DNA from: Micromonospora rosaria
GTDB lineage: Bacteria > Actinomycetota > Actinomycetes > Mycobacteriales > Micromonosporaceae
Length of the DNA: 64,000 nt
Direction: 5' to 3'
Assembly: GCF_001567585.1 (NCBI RefSeq)
Contig: NZ_LRQV01000007.1
Coordinates: forward strand, 41,144-105,143
This document shows positions 27,169-35,231 of this stretch, in pieces (positions within the stretch are counted from its first letter, which is position 1; each line of letters starts with the position of its first letter). The notes under the pieces are model-generated. The model saw nothing but the letters and a program-made list of their open reading frames with translations. It made no database searches and was not told the origin of the DNA. Both the position numbers and the translations under genes were made by a program.

Positions 27169-27927
27169 ATGCGATCGGGGCAGACGCCACTCGACCGTAC
27201 GGTGGTCCAGGGCTTCTACGACCGGATGCGGGCGGTCGCCCCGGCGGCGTACGGGGCGATCGAGCGGGACCGGGCGGCCGACGAGCCTGGGCGGCCGTTC
27301 CCGGAGACCGCCTGTGGCCGGCTCGCCGGGTCGCTCGACGCCGCCGGCCTGCGCGCCCTCGGCATGTGGGCGCACCACTGGTGCATGCGGTTCTACGACG
27401 ACGACACCCGGGTGGGGCTGCGGCTGGTACGGGAGATCGCCACCCGTCCCGGGCTCGGGTGGACGGTCGACGAGGTGCGGTGGATGCTCGGCGAGTCCGC
27501 CGCGGCCGGGGCGTCCGCCGCGCACCGGTACACCCTGCCGGCTGCGGCGGCCCGCGAGTTATCCGCCGCCGTCCGGGCGACCCTGCCGGCCCACGAGCCG
27601 ACGGCGGACCCGGCCCAGCGAAGGGCTGGGGCCCCGCCGTCCGCGCCACCGGTGCTTCCGCCCTCCGTGCCGCCGGTCGTCCCGCCCTCCGTGCCGCCGG
27701 TGGATCCGGCCTCGTGCCGGCCGGTGGTCCCGGCGCCCCGGCGGCCCGCCCACGACCTGTCGCCCCCGCGAGACCTGCCACCCGCTGCCGATCCGCCGAC
27801 CGCTGCTGATCTTCCGCTCGTCGATGATCTTCCGGCCGCCGGCGAGCCTCCGGCCGTTGGTGATCTCCCGTTCGTCGCTGACCCTCCGGCCGTCGGAGCT
27901 GGTCGGGCTGGTTGCCGGGCGCGGTGA
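27169..27927 (+). CDS. Unknown protein with Pro-rich repetitive C-terminus
   Basis: I do not recognise this 252-aa protein. Residues about 1-130 look folded and acidic/helical (TVVQGFYDRMRAVAP, MWAHHWCMRFYDDDTRVGLRL, WTVDEVRWMLGE). From about residue 150 it is low complexity: PPSVPPV repeats, then alternating DLPPAADPP-type units built from short imperfect DNA repeats. ATG 27169 has GGGAGG 9 nt upstream; the frame is open from 27058. No signal peptide or membrane segment is seen. The C-terminal repeats could be a flexible linker. It stands 96 bp before peptidase E in the same direction. Confidence 0.6.
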   Translation: MRSGQTPLDRTVVQGFYDRMRAVAPAAYGAIERDRAADEPGRPFPETACGRLAGSLDAAGLRALGMWAHHWCMRFYDDDTRVGLRLVREIATRPGLGWTVDEVRWMLGESAAAGASAAHRYTLPAAAARELSAAVRATLPAHEPTADPAQRRAGAPPSAPPVLPPSVPPVVPPSVPPVDPASCRPVVPAPRRPAHDLSPPRDLPPAADPPTAADLPLVDDLPAAGEPPAVGDLPFVADPPAVGAGRAGCRAR

Positions 27928-28023
27928 GCACGCCAGGTGGGGCGCGGGGTTCCCTGGGGCAGGATGGCGGCACCGGTCATCGATCGGCGGGATGGCCGGT
28001 CACCGATCGAGGAGAGGGCGGAC

Positions 28024-28758
28024 ATGCCTGCCAGTGCACCGACCATCATCGCCACCAGCATGAGCTTGTTCAGCCGGGGCCAGGGGCCGTACGACATGCG
28101 GCCCGGTCCGGTCTTCGACCTGGCCGCCGAGCTGGCGCAGGCTGGACCGGAACCCCGGCTGTGCTACCTCGGCCAGGCCGCCGGTGACCAGCCCACCGCG
28201 TTCACGGCCCTGTACGGGGCGTTCGCCGGTACCCGGTTCCGGATGTCCCACCTGGCCCTGTTCCCCATGCCCAACGTCGACGACCTGCGTGCCCACCTGC
28301 TCGCCCAGGACGTCGTCTGGGTCGGCGGCGGCAGCGTGGCGAACCTCTGCGCGGTGTGGCGGGTGCACGGGCTGGCGGAGATCCTGCACGAGTGCTGGCA
28401 GGCCGGGGTGGTGCTGGCGGGCGTCTCGGCCGGCTCGATCTGCTGGCACGTCGGCGGCAGCACCGACAGCTTCGGGCGGGAGTTGCGGGCCTTCACCGAC
28501 GGGCTGGGCTGGCTGCCGTACGGCAACGGGGTGCACTACGACAGCGAGGAACGGCGGCGGCCGATGATGCACCGGCTGGTCGCCGACGGGACGCTGCCCA
28601 CCAGCCACTGCACCGACGACGGGGTGGGGCTGGTCTACCGGGGTACCCGCCTGGTCGAGGCGGTCGCCGACCGCGAGGGCGTCGGCGCGTACGAACTCAC
28701 CCGCGCCCCCGACGGCACCGTCCGGGAAACCCCCCTCACCCCCCGCCTCCTTACCTGA
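28024..28758 (+). CDS. Peptidase E (S51 family Ser dipeptidase-like)
   Basis: A 244-aa cytoplasmic protein of the S51 family, which cleaves Asp-X dipeptides or related substrates. VWVGGGSVANL and the nucleophile elbow GVSAGSICW are the family hallmarks; the His is probably that in PTSHCTDDG. The ATG at 28024 has GGAGAGG about 9 nt upstream. The frame is open from 27937 but similarity starts at SAPTIIATSMSL. No signal peptide. It probably forms its own unit, with a short hairpin downstream. Confidence 0.9.
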   Translation: MPASAPTIIATSMSLFSRGQGPYDMRPGPVFDLAAELAQAGPEPRLCYLGQAAGDQPTAFTALYGAFAGTRFRMSHLALFPMPNVDDLRAHLLAQDVVWVGGGSVANLCAVWRVHGLAEILHECWQAGVVLAGVSAGSICWHVGGSTDSFGRELRAFTDGLGWLPYGNGVHYDSEERRRPMMHRLVADGTLPTSHCTDDGVGLVYRGTRLVEAVADREGVGAYELTRAPDGTVRETPLTPRLLT

Positions 28759-28801
28759 CCTCCCGTCCCTCCTCCCCGCCGGAGTTTCGTCGATCAAGGG
28801 T

Positions 28802-28834
28802 TCGCGTCAGAGCTGGCTCCCCACGCTGACGCGA
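28802..28834. other. Small hairpin after the peptidase E gene
   Basis: TCGCGTCAG (28802-28810) and CTGACGCGA (28826-28834) form a perfect 9-bp stem with a 15-nt loop, 43 nt after the stop. It may be a weak terminator. Confidence 0.45.
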
Positions 28835-28915
28835 TCCCGTGGTCACGGCAGCGGAGGGCGGGGGTGGAAGGTGGGGCGGGTGGACGGTGGGGCGGGGGAG
28901 GGTGGGGGTGGGGCG

Positions 28916-28921
28916 TAAACT
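28916..28921 (+). promoter_or_regulatory. -10 box of ychF, probable leaderless
   Basis: TAAACT ends 8 nt before the GTG at 28930, within an otherwise extremely G-rich stretch. Confidence 0.5.
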
Positions 28922-28929
28922 GGCCCGTC

Positions 28930-30015
<1,086 letters not shown>

Positions 30016-30144
30016 GCGCAGCCGGAGCCGGGTTGTGGCGGAGGTGAGCACAGACTCCTTGCTCGACGTCTGAGTCCTGGCTGTTCCCGTAGGCGTACGC
30101 CGTCAAGGTCCGCCGTGACGTGGCGGGCCGGGCGGAGGCTCGCT

Positions 30145-30387
30145 TCACCTGGCAGGGGCGGGGTCGACGGCAGACAGTGCGGATGACGGGGCGGTTCGCC
30201 GGGGTTGGCCGGTGAGCGTGGTCGCTGACGGAAGCAGACGGTGGGTGGCATCGGTCTCGGAGACCCCACGCAGCTTGCGCAGCACCACGGCGCGATGGAA
30301 GTCGAGGAAGGATTCGAGCACCGAACGCTCGTCGCCCGTGCGCGCCAGCACTGGAGCGATTGTGGGATCGAGACGTGTCTCCACCAT
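30145..30387 (-). pseudogene. Truncated DinB/DUF664-type gene remnant
   Basis: An 80-aa reading frame whose first 55 residues match the N-terminus of the DUF664/DinB-like (mycothiol-dependent transferase-like) family: ERSVLESFLDFHRAVVLRKL, GVSETDATHRLLPSATTL. The expected continuation (a GLVKHLAAVE-type helix with the first metal His) is missing; the frame runs into an unrelated tail and stops. Full family members are about 165-180 aa. I therefore read it as a remnant. The flanking gaps (30016-30144 and 30388-30624) show no further recognisable part. Confidence 0.55.
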
Positions 30388-30612
30388 TCCCGGACCCTAG
30401 CGGCGGCCTGGGCCACCCGCTGCCCAGGTTGCGACACGAGCGAGGCGTGCCGGCCTGTGGCTGATGCAGGGTCACCATCGATCTCCGAGCTGAGGACTGT
30501 CCCCCTCCTGTCGTAGGAGGAGGCCGGGCAGGGAGCTGCGGCAGCGAGCGCGTGGAGACCGGGACGGGTCGAGTCCTGACTGGTGGGTGCGGTTTCCGTC
30601 GTACCGGTCGCC

Positions 30613-30618
30613 TACTCT
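30613..30618 (+). promoter_or_regulatory. -10 box of the DUF4253 gene, probable leaderless
   Basis: TACTCT with a 6-nt gap to ATG 30625. Confidence 0.5.
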
Positions 30619-30624
30619 GCCGCC

Positions 30625-31419
30625 ATGACCGCCGACCTCTCCCGTCTGCTCGCCGCCCTGCCGCCGGACATGCTCCCGCCGGGGCGGCCGGTGTCGCCGG
30701 AGGGTGGCGGCCCGCCGGGGTACTGGTTGAGCGACGAGTCGGTGACCGATCTCGGGCTCTGGGCGCGGCTGCGGGCCCGGCACCGGGAGTCCGGGCTGTG
30801 GCCGCTGCTGTTGACCGGGCTGGCCAGCGACGAGACCCGGCCCTGGGTGGCCGGCGAGGTCTGGCCGGCCGGCATGTCGGCACCGGACCGGCACGACCCG
30901 GCGCAGGTGCTGGCCGCCTGGTGGCGGGACAGCACGACGACCGGCGAGGACGACGACCCCGACGCCCCGGGCCAGGCGACCGCTCCGTTCGGCCGGACCT
31001 GGCCGGGCCTGGCCGCTCCCGGTGAGCCCGACGAGCCGGCCGACGACTGCGCCGACGGGTACGCGGAGTTCCTGGTGGCCGGCTCGACCCGGCTGGGCCT
31101 GGTGCCGGCCGCCCGCAGCGCGGACACGCTGGCCGTGACCGGCTGGTCCGGCCCGGCGAACCACGTCGGGGACGCCGGCCAGCTCTCGGCGGTGCTGCGG
31201 AGCTGGGAGGAGCGGTTCGGGGTACGGGTGGTCGGGGTCGGCTTCGACACCCTGCAGCTCAGTGTCGCCGCGCCACCCACCTCGATCGAGCATGCCCGCC
31301 GGGTCGCCGCCGAGCACTTCGCCTTCTGTCCGGACAACGTCTGGCAGGGCGCCGGCAGCCTCCAGGCGTACGCCGAGCAGGTGGTGGGGGCGCCGTCCTG
31401 GTGGTTCTGGTGGGACTGA
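30625..31419 (+). CDS. DUF4253 domain protein
   Basis: A 264-aa cytoplasmic protein. The C-terminal 110 residues fit DUF4253 (FGVRVVGVGFDTLQLSVAAPP, EHARRVAAEHFAFCPDNVWQG, ending in a Trp-rich WWFWWD). The N-terminal half contains WLSDESVTDLGLWARLRARH and ETRPWVAGEVWP. The function of the family is unknown; some relatives are near toxin-immunity genes, but nothing here shows that. ATG 30625 is supported by TACTCT 6 nt upstream; the frame is open from 30583. It ends 24 bp before the convergent flavoprotein gene. Confidence 0.85.
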   Translation: MTADLSRLLAALPPDMLPPGRPVSPEGGGPPGYWLSDESVTDLGLWARLRARHRESGLWPLLLTGLASDETRPWVAGEVWPAGMSAPDRHDPAQVLAAWWRDSTTTGEDDDPDAPGQATAPFGRTWPGLAAPGEPDEPADDCADGYAEFLVAGSTRLGLVPAARSADTLAVTGWSGPANHVGDAGQLSAVLRSWEERFGVRVVGVGFDTLQLSVAAPPTSIEHARRVAAEHFAFCPDNVWQGAGSLQAYAEQVVGAPSWWFWWD

Positions 31420-31443
31420 CCCCGACGCCGCGCCGCCTGACGA

Positions 31444-32421
31444 CTACCGCCCGGCCACGGGGGCGGACGCCTCCCGGTACGCCTCGACGGCCTGCCGGGT
31501 CTCCTCGGTGATCAGGTCGGCGTTGATGTGCGCGCCGGCCAGGGCACCCGCCGAGGCGGCGGCACCGACCTGGGCGGCGAGGTCGGTGACGTTGCCGGCG
31601 ACCCACACCCCGGGTACGTCGGTGCGGCCGGTCGGGTCGGCGGGGACGTGCTCGCCCATGCCCGACGGGTGCGCCACCGCGGCGAGCCCGAGGGTCGCCA
31701 GGAACCCGGCCCGCGCCACCATCCGGGCCGCGACCGTCACCACCTGGCGGGGGACCAGCGTGCCGTCGGCCAGCCGGACCCCGACGAGCCGGTCGTCGGC
31801 GACCGCCAGGGCGGCCACCTCGCCGGTCACCACGGGGATGCCCCGGGCGGCGAGCTGCTCGGCCTGCTCCTCGGTCGGGGGCGTCCCGGTGTGGGCGAAG
31901 TACGTGACGTCGGCGCTCCACTGGCGGAACAGCAGCGCCTGGTGCACCGACATCGGCCCGGTGGCGAGCACCCCGATGGCCTGGTCCCGCACCTCCCAAC
32001 CGTGGCAGTACGGGCAGTGGATCACGTCCCGCCCCCACCGGGCGCGCAGCTCGGGCAGCTCGGGCAGGTCGTCGACCAGCCCGGTGGTGACCAGCAGCCG
32101 GCGGGCCCGGACGTCCCGGCCGTCGGCCAGGGTCACCCGGAACCCATCGTCCTCGCGGACGACGGCGTCGACCTCGCCGACGGTCACCTCGCCGTCGTAG
32201 CCCCGGACCTCCGCCCGTCCGCGTTCCAGCAGCTCCGCCGGCGGCATCCCGTCCCGGGCCAGCAGCCCGTGCACCCCGTCGGCCGGGGCGTTGCGCGGGG
32301 TGCCCGCGTCCACGACCAGCACCGATCGCCGGGCGCGGGCCAGCATCAGCGCTCCGCTCAGCCCGGCCGCGCCACCGCCGACGACCACGACGTCGTACCT
32401 GCTCCTGAGTTGTTCGGTCAC
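31444..32421 (-). CDS. Thioredoxin-reductase-like FAD oxidoreductase
   Basis: A 325-aa flavoprotein with N-terminal FAD Rossmann motif VVVVGGGAAGLSGAL, a CPYCHGWE redox Cys pair and a second FAD motif near GVWVAGNVTD. The layout (FAD-NADPH domain-FAD) is that of low-molecular-weight thioredoxin reductase, but the NADPH GxGxxA motif is replaced by GVLATGPMS, as in related oxidoreductases of unknown partner. I chose GTG 32421 because GGGAGG lies 8 nt upstream; a TTG at 32442 is also in frame. It is divergent from an XRE-cupin regulator that probably controls it. Confidence 0.88.
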   Translation of the reverse strand: MTEQLRSRYDVVVVGGGAAGLSGALMLARARRSVLVVDAGTPRNAPADGVHGLLARDGMPPAELLERGRAEVRGYDGEVTVGEVDAVVREDDGFRVTLADGRDVRARRLLVTTGLVDDLPELPELRARWGRDVIHCPYCHGWEVRDQAIGVLATGPMSVHQALLFRQWSADVTYFAHTGTPPTEEQAEQLAARGIPVVTGEVAALAVADDRLVGVRLADGTLVPRQVVTVAARMVARAGFLATLGLAAVAHPSGMGEHVPADPTGRTDVPGVWVAGNVTDLAAQVGAAASAGALAGAHINADLITEETRQAVEAYREASAPVAGR

Positions 32422-32464
32422 CGTGACCACCTCCCGCGACAACCATGCGGAGGATCGGTGGGTG

Positions 32465-32491
32465 TGGCAAATCTTGTTGCTGTTCTGGCAA
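32465..32491. promoter_or_regulatory. Direct repeat of TGGCAA in a divergent promoter
   Basis: TGGCAA occurs at 32465-32470 and 32486-32491, 21 bp apart (two helical turns), in the 80-bp space between the flavoprotein and XRE-cupin genes. The stretch is AT-richer than its surroundings. It is a candidate operator for the adjacent regulator. Confidence 0.4.
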
Positions 32492-32501
32492 GCTCGTGGG
32501 C

Positions 32502-33122
32502 ATGGACGACCTGGACCGGGCCCTCGACGCGGTCGGCCCCCGGCTGCGCACGCTGCGCCGGCAGCGGGAGACCACCCTGGCCGACCTGTCGGCGGCGACC
32601 GGCATCTCGGTCAGCACGCTGTCCCGGCTGGAGTCGGGCACCCGCCGCCCCACCCTGGAGTTGCTGCTCCCGCTGGCCAAGGCGCACGGCGTGACCCTCG
32701 ACGAGCTCGTGGACGCCCCGCCGACCGGCGACCCGCGCGTGCACCTGCGCCCGGTCACCCGGCACGGCATGACGATGCTGCCGCTGACCCGCCGAGCCGG
32801 CGGCATCCAGGCGTACAAGATCATCATGCCGGGCGGCGGCAACCAGCGGGAACCGGACCTCAAGACCCACGAGGGGTACGAGTGGGTGTACGTGCTCAAC
32901 GGGCGGCTGCGCGTCGTCCTCGGCGAGCACGACCTGGTGCTGTCACCCGGCGAGGCGGCCGAGTTCGACACCCGGGTGCCGCACTGGTTCGGCGCGGCCG
33001 GCGTGGAGCCGGTCGAGTTCCTCAGCCTCTTCGGCCGGCAGGGTGAACGCGCCCACCTGCGCGCCCGTCCCCGGACGGAATCTTCACCCGACCGGGAGCC
33101 GCAGGACAGCGGCGGTGAATGA
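32502..33122 (+). CDS. XRE-family regulator with C-terminal cupin domain
   Basis: A 206-aa transcription factor. Residues about 8-65 are a Cro/CI helix-turn-helix (LRTLRRQRETTLADLSAATG, SVSTLSRLESGTRRPTL). Residues about 100-190 form a cupin (THEGYEWVYVLNGRLRVVLGEHDLVLSPGE, FDTRVPHWFGAAG) that senses a small molecule. ATG 32502 is the natural start; the frame is open from 32445. It is divergently arranged with the TrxR-like flavoprotein, a common pairing in actinomycetes, with TGGCAA direct repeats between them. Confidence 0.92.
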   Translation: MDDLDRALDAVGPRLRTLRRQRETTLADLSAATGISVSTLSRLESGTRRPTLELLLPLAKAHGVTLDELVDAPPTGDPRVHLRPVTRHGMTMLPLTRRAGGIQAYKIIMPGGGNQREPDLKTHEGYEWVYVLNGRLRVVLGEHDLVLSPGEAAEFDTRVPHWFGAAGVEPVEFLSLFGRQGERAHLRARPRTESSPDREPQDSGGE

Positions 33123-33131
33123 CGCTGACTT

Positions 33132-33578
33132 TCAGCCGGTCGCTTCGAGGGCCGACTCGACCTGGTCGAGATAGTCGAACCACCACTGACCCTCCTGCTT
33201 CGGGCGCATCGCCAGCAGGCTCGCGGTGACGACGAAAGCCGTGACGACGAAGGTCTCGGCGGAGAGCCCGTCCACCGCCGGATCGTCGCGGGCCGCCAGC
33301 GTGAGGAACGCGGTGATCTCGTCGGTCGACACCGTCGACCACGACTCCGTAGCCGAGATCTCGGCTGCCAGTGCCGTGACCTGGGCCGACGACGGTACGC
33401 CGGCACAGATGTCGGACGTCACGAACCGACTGACGGCGATCAGCAACTCAAGGGCCGTTGACCGCTCCGACCGGGTGGAGAACGTTGCGAGCGACGCGTC
33501 GAATTCGTGCTCCCGACGCTTCACGGCCCAGTGGAGGGCATTCCTGACCTTCTCTTCCGTCTGATCGTCGACCTTCAT
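33132..33578 (-). CDS. Conserved hypothetical acidic helical protein
   Basis: A 148-aa acidic protein of unknown function starting MKVDDQTEEKVRNALHWAV. It looks mostly helical, with Trp-containing stretches (AEISATESWSTV, QWWFDYLDQVESALEA) and no signal peptide or membrane helix. I recall similar short proteins annotated as hypothetical in streptomycetes. Its base composition (more A and T, less extreme third positions) is lower in GC than neighbouring core genes, which with the adjacent repeat copy hints at an accessory region boundary. Confidence 0.65.
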   Translation of the reverse strand: MKVDDQTEEKVRNALHWAVKRREHEFDASLATFSTRSERSTALELLIAVSRFVTSDICAGVPSSAQVTALAAEISATESWSTVSTDEITAFLTLAARDDPAVDGLSAETFVVTAFVVTASLLAMRPKQEGQWWFDYLDQVESALEATG

Positions 33579-34065
33579 CTAATGCCCCTGCCCGCTTTCC
33601 CGGGTCAGCCCGCCGAGAGTCGCGCTCAATCCCCCTTTGATGCACGATCCCGAGCGCTGGCGGTTTTTCGACGCGACACGCCGGGGAGGGCGTCGGAAGA
33701 CCGCCACCGTTCTTGGCGACCGTCCGGCTGGTTCGGGTGTTTCTTGTGGTTATGCCACCTTATGCCCCTTCATGGGAGCTCAAGGGGGTGGGTAGGGGTG
33801 CCCCTCTGGAGGGCGAATCTCCCGAGTCGCTCTGCCTGTTGGGTGCCGCGTATCCACAGAGACGCCCATATCACCACAATGTCCTCCCAGTCTGCTGGCC
33901 TCGATCGCCTCAGCAATAGACCTTGGAAGATTTCGGCCCCTATAGGGGCCACTCGGCTCCAAGATCTCTCAGGGTGGAAGTAGGGTCGGGTGACTAATGG
34001 CGCATAAGTGGGCAAGGTGGTCGGGCTCCTGCCGCAGGGTTCCGGACAGCGGGGTGGGGGTGGGG
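33579..34065. other. 487-bp gap with repeat copy and palindromes
   Basis: No supported gene. It contains the 61-bp palindromic repeat at 33652-33712, several ATGCCCCTT-like words near 33750-33770, and the short palindrome CCCCTATAGGGG around 33941-33952. Composition is lower in GC than the surrounding genes. An 81-codon frame on the minus strand (33770-34015) has no features and I do not call it. Confidence 0.5.
33652..33712 (+). repeat. 61-bp palindromic repeat, left copy
   Basis: It starts GAGCGCTGGCGG and ends CCGCCACCGTTC, so the ends are imperfect inverted repeats (10 of 12). It matches the copy at 38223-38283 at 50 of 61 positions in the same orientation. The two copies enclose about 4.5 kb. 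Confidence 0.9.
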
Positions 34066-34482
34066 TCAGGCTGACTGGGGGCGGATGATCCGGGTCTGGT
34101 CGGCGGGGACGATCTGGACTTCGCCGTCCGGGCTGTGGATTTCCAGCACGGGTACGCCCTCGTCGAGATCCATCTCGCGTCGTTCCCGGCTCGACGGCAT
34201 CCGGGCGATGGCGGACCCGCCCGGCGCGAGTTCGGCGTCGCTGCGTCGAGGCGTCTCGCGCACCCAGGTGCCTCGGCCGCGGCTCGTGCTGACCAGTCCC
34301 TCCGAGCGAAGAATGGCCACAGCCATGCGGACGCTCTCGCGGCCGATCGCGTGTTCCTGGCTGAGTCGTGTCTCGCTCGCCAGCACCGAGCCGGGTGCCA
34401 CCTCGCCTGATTCGATCTGCTTCCGAAGCAGGTCGGCGAGCTGAATGTAGACCGGCGTGTGCGAGCGTGGATCGATCCGCAT
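34066..34482 (-). CDS. Short GntR-family regulator
   Basis: A 138-aa protein. Residues 1-75 are a GntR winged helix (TPVYIQLADLLRKQIESGEV, PGSVLASETRLSQEHAIGRE, MAVAILRSEGLVSTSRGRGTWV). The remaining about 60 residues are too short for a UTRA or FCD sensor domain; they are charged and end VPADQTRIIRP. Size and arrangement resemble the KorSA-type GntR repressors of actinomycete integrative elements, though no integrase is here. ATG 34482. A perfect inverted repeat GGGGTACA/TGTACCCC begins 24 bp upstream, suggesting autoregulation and control of the divergent operon at 34644. Confidence 0.88.
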   Translation of the reverse strand: MRIDPRSHTPVYIQLADLLRKQIESGEVAPGSVLASETRLSQEHAIGRESVRMAVAILRSEGLVSTSRGRGTWVRETPRRSDAELAPGGSAIARMPSSRERREMDLDEGVPVLEIHSPDGEVQIVPADQTRIIRPQSA

Positions 34483-34505
34483 ACCCCTGAAGCCTTATGG
34501 CCCGA

Positions 34506-34535
34506 GGGGTACATCCAAACGCGCCCCTGTACCCC
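34506..34535. promoter_or_regulatory. Probable GntR operator
   Basis: GGGGTACA (34506-34513) and TGTACCCC (34528-34535) are perfect inverted repeats with a 14-bp spacer in the 161-bp divergent region. The word GCCCCTGT also recurs at 34523, 34546 and 34576 toward the divergent operon, giving further candidate half-sites. Confidence 0.5.
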
Positions 34536-34643
34536 CCACAAACATGCCCCTGTCACTTGGGTGTTGCGCCCATGTGCCCCTGTTTCGTAGTCTCTCAGTC
34601 ACGACTCGTGTCGGGGCGGGAACGAGGGGAGAGGTGGGACGGG

Positions 34644-34961
34644 ATGCGAAGCAGGCTCAGGGGGCGGCGGGCGGCTCCCTCCGGTGAGCGGGGCAAGCCG
34701 GACGATCCGGGCGTGTACCGGTCGGCGTACGTGCCGGTGCGGCCGTGGCAGGTGCGGTGGCAGCGGTTCCGGACGGTGGGGCTGTTCCGGCGCGGGCTCG
34801 ACCCGGTCGACGTGCACGAGTTCCTTCGGCAGGTCGCCGACGACCTGACGGTGCTCTATGACCGGCTGGAGCAGGGCCGGGAGGAGACCGGGCGGTTCCG
34901 GGAGGCGCTGCGGGCCTGGCAGTCCGACCACGCCCATGAGATCAACCAGCGGGTGTCCTGA
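34644..34961 (+). CDS. Small DivIVA-like protein
   Basis: A 105-aa protein. The first 25 residues are basic (MRSRLRGRRAAPSGERGK). Residues about 45-85 match the start motif of DivIVA domains (FRTVGLFRRGLDPVDVHEFL, then RQVADDLTVLYDRLEQG) and continue as a probable coiled coil. DivIVA domains bind curved membrane and organise growth or division proteins; this one lacks the long second coiled coil. ATG 34644 has GAGGTGGGACGGG upstream. Its stop overlaps the next ATG by 1 nt. First gene of a three-gene operon divergent from the GntR gene. Confidence 0.7.
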   Translation: MRSRLRGRRAAPSGERGKPDDPGVYRSAYVPVRPWQVRWQRFRTVGLFRRGLDPVDVHEFLRQVADDLTVLYDRLEQGREETGRFREALRAWQSDHAHEINQRVS

Positions 34962-35212
34962 TGTCCGACCGGTTCGTGATCCACCTGCCGGTGGTCGCCG
35001 GGGACCTGACCGGAGCGGTACGGCTGGCCCGGGTGGTGGCCCGCTGGGCAGCCGTACTCGCGCAGACCGATCCGGGCGAAATCACCGTGTCGTACGAGGA
35101 CGGGCAGGGCGTACGGCATCGGGTTTTCTGTGACGCCCGGCTGGCCGGGGGCCGGCGCTGTGTGCTGCGGGCCGACCACGACGGAGCCTGCACCCGCAGG
35201 GTGCCCGGATGA
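34961..35212 (+). CDS. Small protein with C-terminal zinc-knuckle-like motif
   Basis: An 83-aa protein of unknown function. The first 60 residues are alpha/beta-like (FVIHLPVVAGDLTGAVRLARVV, GEITVSYEDGQGV). The last 25 contain Cys-x8-Cys-x6-His-x4-Cys (in CDARLAGGRRCVLRADHDGAC), similar to the RCxLPxGHDGPC knuckles common in actinomycetes and likely to bind zinc. Its ATG overlaps the stop of the DivIVA-like gene by 1 nt, and the next gene starts 19 nt after its stop. Confidence 0.7.
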   Translation: MSDRFVIHLPVVAGDLTGAVRLARVVARWAAVLAQTDPGEITVSYEDGQGVRHRVFCDARLAGGRRCVLRADHDGACTRRVPG

Positions 35213-35231
35213 CCAGCGGGAGGATCCCCGG

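Noticed and set aside
33770..34015. 81-codon minus-strand frame in the gap left of the GntR gene
   Set aside because: No ribosome binding site that I trust, no recognisable features, and the gap is non-coding in appearance.
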